From the NCBI GenBank assembly GCA_023213315.1, contig JAKCPI010009480.1, positions 1 to 64,000 on the forward strand: a stretch of DNA of 64,000 bases, written 5' to 3'. The notes under the pieces are model-generated. The model did no database searches. It saw only the letters and a program-made list of their open reading frames with translations, and was not told the DNA's origin. Shown piece after piece: positions 21,292-32,569 of the stretch. Both the position numbers and the translations under genes were made by a program. Position 1 is the stretch's first letter, and every line of letters starts with the position of its first letter. Source of the DNA: Euborellia annulipes. Its lineage: Eukaryota > Arthropoda > Insecta > Dermaptera > Anisolabididae.

Positions 21292-21432
21292 TCATTAATT
21301 GTAACAAAATCGGAGGCTTTAATTTTGGCTGCACCTGCTTCCTTCCTTGTGTATAAATCAACAGCCACGTACTTCATTGGTTATCTAAGAATATGAATAC
21401 TGTATATAGACTATGTTTTAACTGAAACCTAC

Positions 21433-21927
21433 CTGATGATTTTGAGCTTGAATAGGTTGTAAATCGTTTGCTAATTGAGTGACCAAATTATGTAATTTCT
21501 TAGTAGTCGTGTTATCCTCTTCATCTGTTTCATTGACTAGTTGTTTGTTATCCGACCATGTTGGAGGTCCGCTTATCATCATACTTGCTGAAGCAATATG
21601 GTCTTCTCTGCCATCACCTCTCTCTTCAAAAACAGATTGATTAGGGTACGGATACCAATCATCTGGCCCAATCATTTGCTCGTCCATATTACATGACCAA
21701 TAACAAGAATTTTTTTCCGTCCCCTCCTCTTCTTTTTCTTCCTCTTCTTCTTCGGGATGGATGATATTCGGAAGCCAACTGCATGTTTGTTGTTGTTTAT
21801 CATCTCTATTGAGACTATTGATGGGTGTTGTTGATTGTTCATTAATTCTAACTTCCCATGGATTGTTCTGATTTGAACTACACTGTTGTTCGTCACCCTC
21901 GGCGATATTCGAATCCAAGAGGCCCAA
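21433..21927 (-). CDS. internal exon of the minus-strand gene, unknown acidic protein
   Basis: The minus strand shows acceptor TTATTTTGTTTAG and donor CATCAG|GTAGGT. The 495 bases are exactly 165 open codons, phase 0 on both sides. The peptide begins LGLLDSNIAEGDEQQCSSNQ, is rich in Asn/Gln/Ser, and has an acidic run HPEEEEEEKEEEGTEK near its middle and a WYPYPNQSVFEERGDG segment. The last part (KKLHNLVTQLANDLQPIQAQ) could form an amphipathic helix. It looks mainly disordered, cytoplasmic or nuclear, with no signal peptide or membrane segment. I do not recognise the family. Confidence 0.85.
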
Positions 21928-22062
21928 CTAAACAAAATAAATTATTTTAGTGTAGAACTTACTATTGTTTTCAAAAATAAGGTGAATTTTGTTATAAATT
22001 GAAAGATCTATATTTAATCTTCTAAATCAATTTCAAAGTAATCCCCTCCGATAAAAGATTAA

Positions 22063-22462
22063 GATGTGCGTCTCGGGGTGCTAATTTTGGGAGATTCCAG
22101 CGGCCACAATTTTGAAGCTATCGACCTCAAATTTTTTTTAAATTAAAGCTGTTTAAAATATCTACAACTTATAGAAGTTCTTTTTTTTTTTTGATTTTCA
22201 AAAAAATTAAATTATTTTTAGATTAATCGCATTAAATAAAAGACATTTTTAAAAAATTCGCTCTATATTTTTTAGATAATTAAATTAGTAATCATTGTGT
22301 TCAAAAATAATTAATTTTTTTCCCTTAATTAATTAGCTGGAATCTTTCAAATGAAATGGAATAAATCCCTTGTATCCCTATAGGAAAAACTAACGCCATC
22401 TCTTGCCGCCTAGAGTAACTCGGCAGTGAATCGTCTTCTAACGGCTTTTCGAGACGCGCACC
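22063..22462. mobile_element. inverted-repeat MITE in an intron
   Basis: Termini GATGTGCGTCTCG and CGAGACGCGCACC are inverted repeats, and TTAA occurs on both sides (22059-22062, 22463-22466). TTAA duplication is typical of piggyBac, but the termini do not start CCC, so the class is open. It sits between exons 22709-22558 and 21927-21433. Confidence 0.6.
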
Positions 22463-22557
22463 TTAAATATAGATTTTTCATTTTATAACAAAATTCACCT
22501 TATTTTTTAAACACCGTGGTTTATCGAGTATTGAAAATTAATTAATTGAATACATAC

Positions 22558-22709
22558 CTGAGCGGATGTACCGGGAACAGGGAGGCGGTTGTCGAGCAAA
22601 GGGGCGATGCAGGTTCCGCCACTACCTTCGATCTCAGGCCGCCGGCCCTCGGAGGCTGACATCGAGTCGCATATGCCTCCACGACGCCGACGGGACCAAT
22701 TAACGCCGC
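22558..22709 (-). CDS. internal exon of the minus-strand gene, unknown protein
   Basis: Acceptor ATTTATGTTTTCAG and donor CTCAG|GTATGT bound 152 bases on the minus strand. After the two bases completing the Gly codon begun in the exon at 29289-29244, 50 codons follow without a stop and end in phase 0. The peptide has an Arg run (NWSRRRRGG), then SMSASEGRRPEIEGSGGTC and LLDNRLPVPGTSAQ. The GC content is far above the local level. The basic run could be a nuclear-localisation or phosphorylation-linked motif (inference). Confidence 0.85.
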
Positions 22710-23739
22710 CTGAAAACATAAATCCAAAAAATATCTATTAATATTTCATAGTAAAATAAACACATTAGAGGAAAACTAAAATAAAATTTCATAATTTGAA
22801 TTTTGTATGAATATAGGGGGCGAGGGCATATGGGATAAAGCAGCTTAGCTTATAATTCTGATTTGAAGACAACTCAAGTTCAAATCCACCTCATGGAAAA
22901 ATATTATCCAACTCTTATTGAGATGCCTCCCCTTGAGGAAGGAAACGGGAACTCACCTCAGTATTATTCCTTACTATGAAAGTTACCCTTCAGAATAACT
23001 ACACGTGTCAGGTCTGACACTAATGAGATATATCTTTATTGTGATTTGTTATTTTGAAAAACAAAAATTAAGTGTAACAAAATGAAAGCGTAACGCTTTA
23101 CATTTAAATATAGTCTTCCTCTTTAAAAAGAATTTCATTTGCCTCAACAGTTTTATTTACCAATATTTTACTTGATTTTAATGCAATTCAATTATTCACT
23201 AAATATAATAAAAAATAAATAAATACAAATATTCTCACGTTTCTCTAAATGATTTTTAAATACTGTAATATCTCACGGAACCAATTGGTTTTTATTCTAA
23301 AAACAATTTTAATAAATTTTATATAACTATAATATTTTTTATTTTTATTTTTTCAAAGAAGTAAAAAATATAATGACCGTAACAAAAACAACTGGACATA
23401 TACCCTAAAGGTATACTTTGAAATTTATTACGTATGGCTACGTATGAAGATATGCCAATTATGGAAAAGTAAATTTTTGACTAAATTACTAAAGGTTTTT
23501 GCATAAATATACAAACCTATTGTTAAAAAAATTAGTAAACTTTAATAGAGTATTAAAAAAATATTACTTTTGACATTTAATAAAATCTAAAAAAGTAGCC
23601 AACAAAAAACTAATCTCAGTTAATATCTTAATTCTAAAGGTCATTTCAAAAAGAATTACACACACTTACTTTTAGATAAGGGAGACTTAAAGGTATATTT
23701 AAATATCAAGTACAGTATATAAAATCACTTGAAAAATCT
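22710..23739. other. AT-rich intron, no further exon seen
   Basis: A GC-richer patch at 22800-23040 has no convincing frame with splice sites. The rest is simple AT-rich DNA. Confidence 0.55.
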
Positions 23740-24240
23740 GGTGTGACTGGTCGCACAACACACAACTTTCTCTTAAGTTTGGTAAGGGAAAGTAGTGTTT
23801 TGTGCATTTATATTTTGTTACCATGGCAAACATTTATTATCTTTCCTATGAAGTACAAGAGTAAAGAGTGCTTCAAAAAATTTTGAGGGTAAAATGAGAA
23901 TATACGTTTTAAAGAGCATCTTAAAAATAATTGATTTTTGAATTTTAATCAAAATCCTTAGAGCGAATTTTGATATTGTTATCATAGTGTTCGAATACTT
24001 TTTGTCTTTCGGATTTTTATTATTTTTATTGATTTTAAACATCAAATGCTATAATTTATGAATATTTTTTTTTCTTTATTATTATTAAGAAGAGTTCATA
24101 AGATGAACAAATATTTATTTGTTTATCATGTATTGTTTTAGAGAATTAAACATTTTTTTGTAAAAATTCTCAGTGTACAATTACTTTTTACACCCACTGT
24201 ATATATATATGTATACATAGGTAAGAGAAAGTAAAATGAG
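23740..24240 (-). repeat. R1 fragments
   Basis: The hairpin end (about 23735-23805) and the adjacent R1 segment with GTTACCATGGCAAAC (23817-23975) are in minus orientation. After unrelated AT-rich DNA, a short piece ending GGTAAGAGAAAGTAAAA (24220-24237) marks the other R1 end. Confidence 0.65.
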
Positions 24241-24259
24241 AAAAGAAAAATAGCTAGTT

Positions 24260-24522
24260 GCCCTCGGGCTTGGTGTATTTGGTAGCGCGCCTGCCTTGTA
24301 TATGAAGGGTCGAAGGTTCGGATCCCAGGCAATCCGATGATTTTATTTAAGCCATTTGGATAACAAATGGCTTAAATAAGAATGCCTGAACCCCAAATGA
24401 TATATTTACAAATAATGGGTATCGTTTAAAGTCTTATATGGCCTAAGTTGCCGAAAAGACTGTGTATGAATGTGTGAATGGGGAAAAAAGTGTGTGTTTT
24501 TTATATATTAAAAAAAAAAAAT
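24260..24522 (+). mobile_element. SINE1, full length
   Basis: The head starts GCCCTCGGGCTTGGTG and has a B box (AGGTTCGGATCC). The 17-bp body hairpin spans about 24342-24379 (one mismatch), followed by the GCCGAAAAGACTGTG motif, a shortened GT tract and a T/A-rich tail. Confidence 0.8.
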
Positions 24523-24951
24523 AGCTAGTAAACTGAGGAAAAATCTATTTGCGTGAATTGTTCATTTCTTCCTGCATCTAAATAAGCACGAACTGCATAT
24601 TTCTTACAATCCATGATGGAATGAATTAATAAAAATATTGATTTGGGAGTATTTACATTGTATTGCGTTCTTTTGTGACCCTTCAGTATGCTTATTTTAT
24701 TGAAAATACTTATTAGAAATTTTCTAGGACTAAATACAAAAATAAATCAATAGAAAAATTTTCATTTTATCAAATTTTTATCGGACTCGCTGAAATCCGA
24801 ACGTTCTTTTGGGAATATCAATATTTACTCTGTCAACCAAACCCTAATCTAATTTTTTTTTTTTTTTTTTTTTTTAAGGGATGGGACGATTAACCCCATC
24901 TCCTCCAATGAATATTTTTTAAAGAATACAAATATTTTTTATAATTTCTAA

Positions 24952-25098
24952 AGGGACCCATACACACAGCAACTTGTAGTACAACTTGGTTGTGTTGTGG
25001 GTCAAGTTGATGAGTGTGTGGTTAAGTTGGTCATATATGTTGGCCAACCAAGTCGGACAACATGTTTGTACAACAAGTTGCTGTGTATATGTGCCCCT
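24952..25098. mobile_element. 147-bp PIF/Harbinger-like MITE
   Basis: Terminal inverted repeats AGGGACCCATACACACAGCA and complement are flanked by TAA (24949-24951, 25099-25101). Sub-terminal CAACTTG and GTTGG repeats fill the inside. Confidence 0.7.
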
Positions 25099-25700
25099 TA
25101 ACAGTGTTTAAAAATTCAATACACTTACTATATAAAGATATATTTTTATTTATTTTTTGCGCCCTTTAACCTGGATCAATAGATGATAACTCAGAGAAAC
25201 TCACTGAAAAGGATAGAGTACAAAGTTTTACGTTATAAGAAATATAATTCAAGTTAAAATATTCGCTAATATTCAAAAGACTATAATCATTTCTGATTCA
25301 CAGGAATAATTAATTTAACTGTGTTAAATGATATTATGTACTGTTATGTCTTTGTTTTTTTGTCTTTTAAATTATTTTCTTATCTAAAATCAAGGAAAAA
25401 AAGGAAGTCGAATATATTCTTGTTTTTTCTTCCTCAAAATAATTTATACTTACTATTGATTATCAAAGATAAAATAAAATTATAAATAGGTGTGTTAATT
25501 GAAATTTAATTTTAATACAATAAACACTGTAAACAATCAACCATTAGTTAATGGATGATAAATTACTAATATGACTCATAACCTGAACAATTGTATGTTT
25601 CAAATGATTTAAAATAATGATTCTTTTTGAATTAGGTCAGTTTTCGGAAATGTTGTCCACTTCCTTTGTGTTATTAATTATCCTGCTCTTGTTTTTTTAC
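25099..25700. other. AT-rich, no gene seen
   Basis: No open frame of note and no splice-bounded block. Confidence 0.55.
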
Positions 25701-26148
25701 TTTCTCTTACCTCTATATATATATGTTAATATATAGAGAGAGAAAGTGTTGGATTCATGTCAAAAATTCGATGTCGACATTTTGATGAATATACACGTTT
25801 TGAGGTCCCCTGAATCCAAAAAAGTGGTTTTTACGACATGGTCTGTCTGTCTGTGTGTCTGTCAACAAAATATCTCAAGAACGAAAAGAGCTAGGAGGTT
25901 GAAATTTTATATTTAAGTTAGCTACTACCCCCCTGACACGAAGCTTTTGAACAAAATCGGCCAAAAAGTACTTTGCTGATGCACTTTTTAAGTTTTTTTC
26001 GTTTTTCTCAAAATTCGCTCCAACGATTTTGATTAAAATTCAAAAATCAATTATTTTTTAGATGCACTTTAAAATGTATATTCTCATTTTGTCAAGGAAA
26101 TCTTCTGAAGACCTCTTTACTCCTGTGCTTCATAGGAAAGAAGAAATG

Positions 26149-26162
26149 GTTGCCATGGTAAC
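26149..26162 (+). promoter_or_regulatory. X-box-like palindrome in R1
   Basis: GTTGCCATGGTAAC, perfect match to the RFX consensus, in the first tandem R1 copy. Confidence 0.35.
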
Positions 26163-26671
26163 AAAATATAAATATTTTCCCATGTTTATAAATTTTTTTA
26201 CTTTCTCTTACCTCTATATATATGTTAATATATATAGAGAGAGAAAGTATTGGATTCATGTCAAAAATTCGATGTCGAGATTTTGATGGATCTTCACGTT
26301 TTGAGGTCCCCTGAATCCAAAAAAGTGGTTTTCGCGACATGGTCTGTCTGTGTGTGTGTGTGTGTGTCTGTCTGTCTGTCTGTGAACAAAATATCTAAAG
26401 AACGAAAAGAGCTAGGAAGTTGAAATTTTATATTTAAGTTAGGCACCCCCATGGGACGTGACACGAAGCTTTTGAACAAAATCGACCAAAGAGTACTAGT
26501 ACTTTACTGATGCACTTTTTCAGTTTTTTTCGATTTTCTCTAAATTTGCTCCAACGATTTTTTTTTAAATTCAAAAATCAATTCTCAATAAAATGTATAT
26601 TCTCATTTTGTCATTGAAATCTTCTGAAGACCACTTTACTCTTGTACTCCATAGAAAAGATAGGAGAAATG

Positions 26672-26685
26672 GTTGCCATGGTAAC
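26672..26685 (+). promoter_or_regulatory. X-box-like palindrome in R1
   Basis: GTTGCCATGGTAAC in the second tandem R1 copy, at the equivalent position. Confidence 0.35.
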
Positions 26686-26865
26686 AAAATATAAATATTT
26701 CGCTATACTTATAAATTTTACATCTTGAAAATCGAATATACTGTACTGTCGGAAACTAAATACATGTCGACACAAAAAATCTGGTGTGACAAGCACAGTA
26801 CACAACTTTCGATTACCGAAGGTAAGAGAAAGTTGTGTGCTGTGCGCCAGTCACACCAGATTTTG

Positions 26866-27127
26866 TTTTTTTTTTAAACACACTTTTTTCTCATTTACAC
26901 TCACACTCACACACCCATTCATACAGTCTTTTCGGCAACTCAGGCCATATAAGACTTTTTACGATATCCGTTATTGATAAATATACATATATGGGGTCCA
27001 GGCACTCTTATTTAAGCCATTTGGTATCCAATTGGCTTAAATAAAATCATCGGACTGCCTGGGGTCCGAACCCTCGATCCTTGGTATACAAGGCAGGCGC
27101 GCTAACCAGCTACGCCATGCCCCGAGG
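26866..27127 (-). mobile_element. SINE1, full length
   Basis: Minus orientation: poly-T near 26866, GT-rich tail complement (ACACTCACACTCACACACCC), body hairpin, B box and A box, head end GCCCTCGGGGC at 27127. Confidence 0.8.
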
Positions 27128-27290
27128 GCGTTTATAAATTTTATCTCTTGAATTCTAATCCATGTATATTGGTGAAAACTAAATATATGGTCTACACAAA
27201 AAATCTGGCGGGACAAACACAAAACACAACTTCCTCTTGCCGAAGGGTAAGGGAAAGTTGTGTGTTGTGCGACCAGTCAAACCAGATTTT

Positions 27291-27960
27291 TAAGGATGAA
27301 TTCATAAAGGGTGATTTTTCAGTCTTTTAAATATTAAAAAAAAAAAAACAACTAGAAACTGGCTTTTTTAATCTTTTAATCTGGTCGTAGTTTTGCTAAA
27401 AAGTGTTTGATTGTGATCTATGTTTAATATATGTGCCACCCCAACGCAAGATTAAAAATTTTTTTTTTTTTAAATTAAATTATCTCGTAATCAAAAATGT
27501 CTTAAAAATAGGTGTGTGTATAAATTTCCCAACTCATCTCAAATGATGATATTCGCACTTATTCATTTGTCATTAAGTGTGAAAATGATTATTTAATTCT
27601 GTTATATAATGTTCATTCATTGTATCATTCTGATTGGCATTGACATTTTCATTGTTTTCAGTGTGAAAGTGTAAATCTTATAATTTTGCTATTTTTTGAT
27701 AGGTAATGTTATTTCATTATTTTTAAAATTTTATTTATTTATTTTTAAAACTTATTTAAAATCTTTTTTGGCATCTGATGCATCTTAGACCACGTTGCTA
27801 TTTTTATAAACCAATTTTGAAAATCGTTTAGAACTTCTAGCACAAGAGACGAGTTCTACCGTTGTTTTAGAATTTTATTGGGAAATGATTGAATTTAAAA
27901 ATATTTCATTATATCGACTTTATAAAAACAATATGATATATAGATTAAAGGTTTCTGGAT
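27291..27960. other. AT-rich, no gene seen
   Basis: Unstructured AT-rich DNA in the minus-gene intron. Confidence 0.55.
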
Positions 27961-28160
27961 TTCTCCAATGTGCTAGCAGCTAGTAGTTTTTTCAATTTAT
28001 TTATTATTACTTAATGTGCCAGGGCCGACGTTTCGGTCGCACATATATCTTCAGAAGATGGTCCTATATGCGACCGAAACCAAGGGCCTGGCACATTAAT
28101 TAATAATAAATAAATTGAAAAAACTACTAGCTGTTAGCTCATTGGATAAAAAACCTTTAA
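27961..28160. repeat. inverted repeat with degenerate hammerhead cores
   Basis: Arms (about 27965-28050 and 28056-28155) carry GGTCGCA and GCGACCGAAAC mirror segments. On the plus strand AGAAGAUGGUC..GACCGAAAC keeps stem II GGUC/GACC but has UCAGAAGA for CUGAAGA. On the minus strand CUGAAGA (28054-28048) is intact but stem II is deleted. Probably both are inactive. Confidence 0.6.
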
Positions 28161-29243
28161 TCTACATATTATCAGCTATACACCTCCGCCAAATTTGATA
28201 TATCTTAATTATTGGCTAAATTTAGATAGGGGCTATGCATACCATTGGAATAAAAAGTTTCTGTTGATCATAATTAACCCTTAATGAAAGACTGTTCAAA
28301 TATTGTTCCGAGAGGTTGCTTTTGTAATACTCCAATAATCTTCTTTCATACACATCAAAAAACATATTATTTTAAATTATTTCAAACTTCTTGTTAACGA
28401 GTGATTATAAGCACCTTAATCCTTTTGTGAGAAAACCAAGAAGATTAATTTGGTAAAATGCTTAGAATTCCAACATTTTTGACCTCGTAAGTGAAATTAT
28501 TTGTCTGACTCACATAGTGTTAATTTTCTTTCTTTTTTTTTTTTTTTTTTTTAGTTTGAAAAGTATAATCGAGAAAAGGTTTTAAAAATAGATCCTTTCA
28601 AAAGCGTCTTTTTACTTTTTTACTCTTGCAATTAGGAAATGTGCTAAAAATTAAAAAAAAAAAAAAAGAATAAAGCAATAGACTTATAAAATCCAGTTTG
28701 TTATTTATATGCTATTTAAACCTTGATTCATGATATGTTCAAATATAATCATGTGATATGGCAAAGATCACAAGACAAATGCATCGGGAACGGAGAGACA
28801 TTTTATAATGTTTGTTTTTATTACAAATATTATTCAAAATTCTCCTTACTAAAAAAGTATATTTTTTTCACCTTGAAACATGTCTATATGGCCTCAGTTG
28901 CTGAAAAGCCTTAAAAAAAAGGGCAGCTGTCCGAATCACCAAGCTAGAGAGGTTAGAGAGGTGCCATTTTGGTATTTTAATATTAAAAAAAAGATCTAAT
29001 AAAAAATTTGAGGAAAAAAAAACCAATGGGAGCGCTATCTATAAGTTGATTCGATATTTTTGATATCCTATAGAATTTCTAGTTATAAAAATATTACTTT
29101 AAATGAGCAGATTATTTATGCACATAGAAAATTTATATTTTATAAAATTTTGTAGGTTAGTGACGAGGATTCTCATTTAGATATTTCCTTGATAATTCAC
29201 AGATTATCCTAAAGAAAGGAGTTTTAAATGTGTTGTTTCCCAC
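28161..29243. other. AT-rich, no gene seen
   Basis: Long T and A runs near 28530-28550 and 28650-28668. Frames are unsupported. Confidence 0.5.
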
Positions 29244-29289
29244 CTGAACCGGTGATATTCCTCCACCAATCATTGAATCGGCCAGCCAT
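29244..29289 (-). CDS. first coding exon (short isoform) of the minus-strand gene
   Basis: On the minus strand an ATG at 29289-29287 in strong context (A at -3, G at +4) opens MAGRFNDWWRNITGS plus one base of the next codon, ending at donor TTCAG|GTGGGA. That single base plus the two opening bases of the exon at 22709 make a Gly codon, giving ..ITGSGGVNWSRRRR. An in-frame TAA lies ten codons upstream, so the ATG is the start if this exon is transcribed from here. A CATAAATACG element lies about 65 bases upstream, a possible weak TATA box. It could also be an internal exon with an acceptor after that stop. Confidence 0.65.
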
Positions 29290-29675
29290 CCTTCCTATGA
29301 CTGGCTCGGAATAGCCTTAAAGCTACGCATTTAGCCATCGATTCATTAACACTGGCGTATTTATGATAATTAAAATGTTATTGTAAAGAATTAATGACCT
29401 CATGAAATAGAGGGGCTGGAAATATTTAAATTAAGTGAATCATATTTTAAATATTTAAATTATATGTCGGAATTAGCATTTTTTGGAGTTAAAAAAATGT
29501 TTTCTTTTAAAATTCCGAGATTGAAAAGTTGTGAACAAAATAACGCCGCCATGCTGACCTAGAGTCTTTTAAGCAACATATTAACAAGTTTATTAAAGTT
29601 TTTGTGGTGTTTATTATATTATTATTATGGGAGTTTTTAATTTTATTGTATTAATTATTTATTCAAAATATAAAT

Positions 29676-29920
29676 ACTGTACAACGTTTCGATAACTTAT
29701 TCTGTAGTCGTTTTCAAGTACTGTGCACTTGCTTCGACTTAAGGGATCTAACCTCTAAAGGACACCTCCCTGAACTTCTCGTAAATTATATATTCTAATG
29801 TACAACGTTTCGACGTGAACTTCAAGTAGGTGTCCCTTAGAGGTCAGCTTACTTGAGTTGGAACAAGTTCACAGTACTTGAAAACGAATGCAGGATAAGT
29901 AGTCGAAACGTTGTACAGTA
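29676..29920. repeat. inverted repeat, hammerhead-related subfamily (CUUGAAAA type)
   Basis: The left end carries TACTGTACAACGTTTCGA and the right end its complement followed by an AT tail. An internal GTACAACGTTTCGACGTG repeat lies at 29801-29818. On the plus strand the order is CUUGAAAACG, a stem-loop, CGAAACGUU (29877-29912). Here CUGANGA is replaced by CUUGAAA, so catalysis is doubtful. Related copies lie at 54598-54638 and 54960-55120. Confidence 0.6.
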
Positions 29921-29959
29921 TTTATATTTTTAATCTTCTACTATTAATCGAGCAATGTA

Positions 29960-30315
29960 CATTTATTTGTTTGTAAGCACATCAGTTCTCGAAAACAGCT
30001 CTAACGATTTTTTTTTTTTCAAATTTAAAATATATACTATTTCCGGCATCAATATGAAATTGTCCTAGGTCTCTTTTGGAAAATTCTGGTACTTTACTGA
30101 TGTATGTACTTTTTTAGTTTTTTCCACTTTTCTCAAAATTTCCTTTACCGATTTCTTTCAAATTTTAAATATTTCCTATTTGCGGTACATAAAAGAAACT
30201 ACGATTGATCTCGTCTTTGGGAAACCTTGAGTACTAGTACTTTACTGTACTTTTTTAGTTTTTTTCCAATTTTCTCAATATTTCCTCTGAAGATTTCTTT
30301 CAAATTTTAAATATA
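29960..30315 (+). repeat. about 145-bp tandem repeat
   Basis: At least two and a half units of TTTCAAATTTTAAATAT..CTATTT..TTTTGG..AGTACTAGTACTTTACTGA..TTTTCTCAA. The last unit is cut at TA by the element at 30316-31180 and resumes at 31181-31256. The AGTACTAGTACTTTACTG segment is shared with R1, so the tandem unit is R1-related. Confidence 0.65.
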
Positions 30316-31180
30316 CAGGGTGCCCGGAAATAACAGGTACCTAGAAAAGGAGATGATTCTACATGAAATAAAGGGTCGGACTAAGCCGACGCACAACTTT
30401 GCCCACCCACTATTCAAGAAAAAATATTTGTCCCCCCCTAGAGCCCCCTGATGGTCTGATGTTATACATATTATATATCATTTTACTCGGGAGGAAGTCT
30501 AGTTTCTGAAAATATAAAAAAATTATAGGTTATGTAAGAAAAAAATTTTGTCCCCCCTAGAGCCCCCCTAATGGTCCGATGTTTACCAAAAGCTTTTCAG
30601 TTCTTGGTCTCTACCCCCAGTTTATGGGTGCAAAATTTCAAAACAATTGAATGAATAGTTTTTGAGTTTTCGTTGACGAAAAAAATTACCACAGACATAC
30701 AGACACACACACACACAGAGACCTCAAAACACATTTTGGCAGCTTCAGAAAAATTTCGATTTTTTTTACGATTACATTAACTTTATCTGTCCAACCTACG
30801 GTTGATGGGCAAAGTTAAAAATAAGACTTTTTTTCCTATAAACTTAATATGCCCAGACGCTTCGTTTTCAAGACACAGGGAGTCAAAGTTGATTTTTTTT
30901 TTTTTTTTTTTGCGAACTCGAAAACCGTTTGAGATACAATGTTTACACTTTACACATAAAACAAGCGGAATAATGAACATAATTTGTGTACATAAGCTAA
31001 ACATTGTATCTCAAACGGTTCTCGAGATATTAGCAAAAAACAAAAAAAAAATTCTTTTTGACTCCCTGTATCTTGAAAACGAAGCGTCTGGGCATATTAA
31101 GTTTATAGGAAAAAAAAGTCTTATTTTTTTCATGTAGAACCATCTCCTTTTCTAGGTGCCTGTTATTTCCGGGCACCCTG
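30316..31180. mobile_element. Tc/mariner-like non-autonomous element
   Basis: Termini CAGGGTGCCCGGAAATAACA and complement, over 45 bp, are flanked by TA (within TATA on both sides). A second inverted pair (about 30820-30900 and 31065-31125, and AACCGTTTGAGATACAATGT near 30920 and 31005) lies inside. The stretch at about 30358-30780 interrupts the mirror symmetry. No transposase. The 111-codon plus-strand frame here (30802-31137) arises from the palindrome. Confidence 0.75.
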
Positions 31181-31260
31181 TATACTATTTCCCTAATCAA
31201 AACAAATTACGCTGTCTTATTTTTGGAAGACTTTGAGTACTAGTACTTTACTGAAGAATT

Positions 31261-32569
31261 AATATCCTAAAAGAACGGATTTATTATTTTTTATTTAGAT
31301 CTAAATCATGCAAAATAATAATTAATTTTTTCTTACTTATAGCTAATGATATATTTAACTTTTAAACGGTCTCATAATCTGATTTGAACATTTATTATAA
31401 AAATTCATCAAACAAAATACATTTTTTTAAAACTTCGATAATGGCCGTTCCATGATGATTAGATCATATTATAAATTTTTCTTTTACTGAACCAGCATGC
31501 AAATTGTATTATTTGACGTTATGCCAAACATCTTTGGAGTTCGGATTAGGAGGGAAATATAATAAAACGCAAAGAAACTCTTCTTTATCTGTAATTCGTT
31601 TCTATCTCTGATAATATAAATTTTTATTGATCAAATACACACGTACAAGGAAGAGAAACCATTAATCAATTTTACTTGACACTGGGTTAGAGTATCGTTA
31701 ATTATATAATATAAAGTTCATTTGAATGTAGTCTAAAACCCGAGGACACTAAAATTTTCATTTAAACCCGTCAAAAAATAATAGCTTTTTATCTCTTCTC
31801 ATTCCTATTATAATTTCACAATAATAATATTACTAACATTTTTAATATCTACTTATATAAGAATAGCTGCACAATTCTTTTGACATACCAAAATCTCGTG
31901 TAACGAAGCAATTATTTAATTTAAACCTTGACAAGCTCCATTTGATAAGATAAAGAGGTTTAGAACAATCGTTTGTTTTTCTACTAGAGAGGTGTTTTTG
32001 CTTTTTTAAAAAGAATGAACTCATCAAGGAGACATTCAGTCTCTCTGTTCTTTTTTTATGTGTTAATGGAAAAACCCTACTAATAGATTTTTCAAAATTT
32101 CATTTCATTTTCAAAATTTTGAAATAATTAATAGTTAATTTAATCTGTATAACAATAATGTAAAACTAAGAAATCTTTGCAAACCACGAGTTGCAAGGTC
32201 CGAGCCATTAACACCCTCTCTTAAATGATATAAAATATTTTTATAATTTCTAACAACTTTTAAATTTGAGGATGGAAGTTAGGGTGGTCTAAAGAAATTT
32301 TTTTTTTCATAAATTTGTAACATGTATCTATAGTAATCACATTGTAAAATTTCAGTTGGCTAGCTTTAGAGCAAGAGGGTGCTCAATTGTTGGTTTTGGA
32401 ATTTTTCTGAAAAATTCTTGATCTTGTTTTGTTTTGTTTTTCTTTTGTTACAAGTCAGTTTCGTTAAATACTATTTTTAAATTAAAATAACCATACTTTT
32501 GTTGCATAGTTTACGTGTTTTACTTAATATCCTGATTAGTTCTTTCAAGGAGTATCGTTACCGAAAAGA
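31261..32569. other. AT-rich, no gene seen
   Basis: No supported exon. A weak GC-richer patch at 32170-32230 has no frame. Confidence 0.5.

Larger units (their letters stand above)
21044..21353. repeat. inverted repeat with canonical hammerhead core in both arms
   Basis: The left arm (about 21044-21150) and the right arm (about 21242-21353) are near-perfect complements flanking about 90 bases of unrelated sequence. Outer bases ACACAAGGAAGGAAGCAGGT match on both sides. Frames reading AGAAKIKASDFVTINETFRE in both directions are mirror images created by the palindrome. It lies only about 80 bases from the donor end of the exon at 21927-21433. Confidence 0.85.
25700..27290 (+). repeat. two R1 copies in tandem with a SINE1
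   Basis: The first R1 (about 25700-26195) lacks its 3' end and is followed directly by a second (about 26205-26865) that starts with the same ACTTTCTCTTACCTC..GAGAGAAAG junction. A minus-strand SINE1 (26866-27127) cuts the second copy, and a further R1 3' hairpin follows (27130-27290). Confidence 0.75.

Noticed and set aside
30802..31137. 111-codon plus-strand frame and its minus-strand counterpart
   Set aside because: Both are produced by the inverted repeats of the Tc/mariner-like element; the two peptides share LENEASGHIKFIGKK in mirrored positions.
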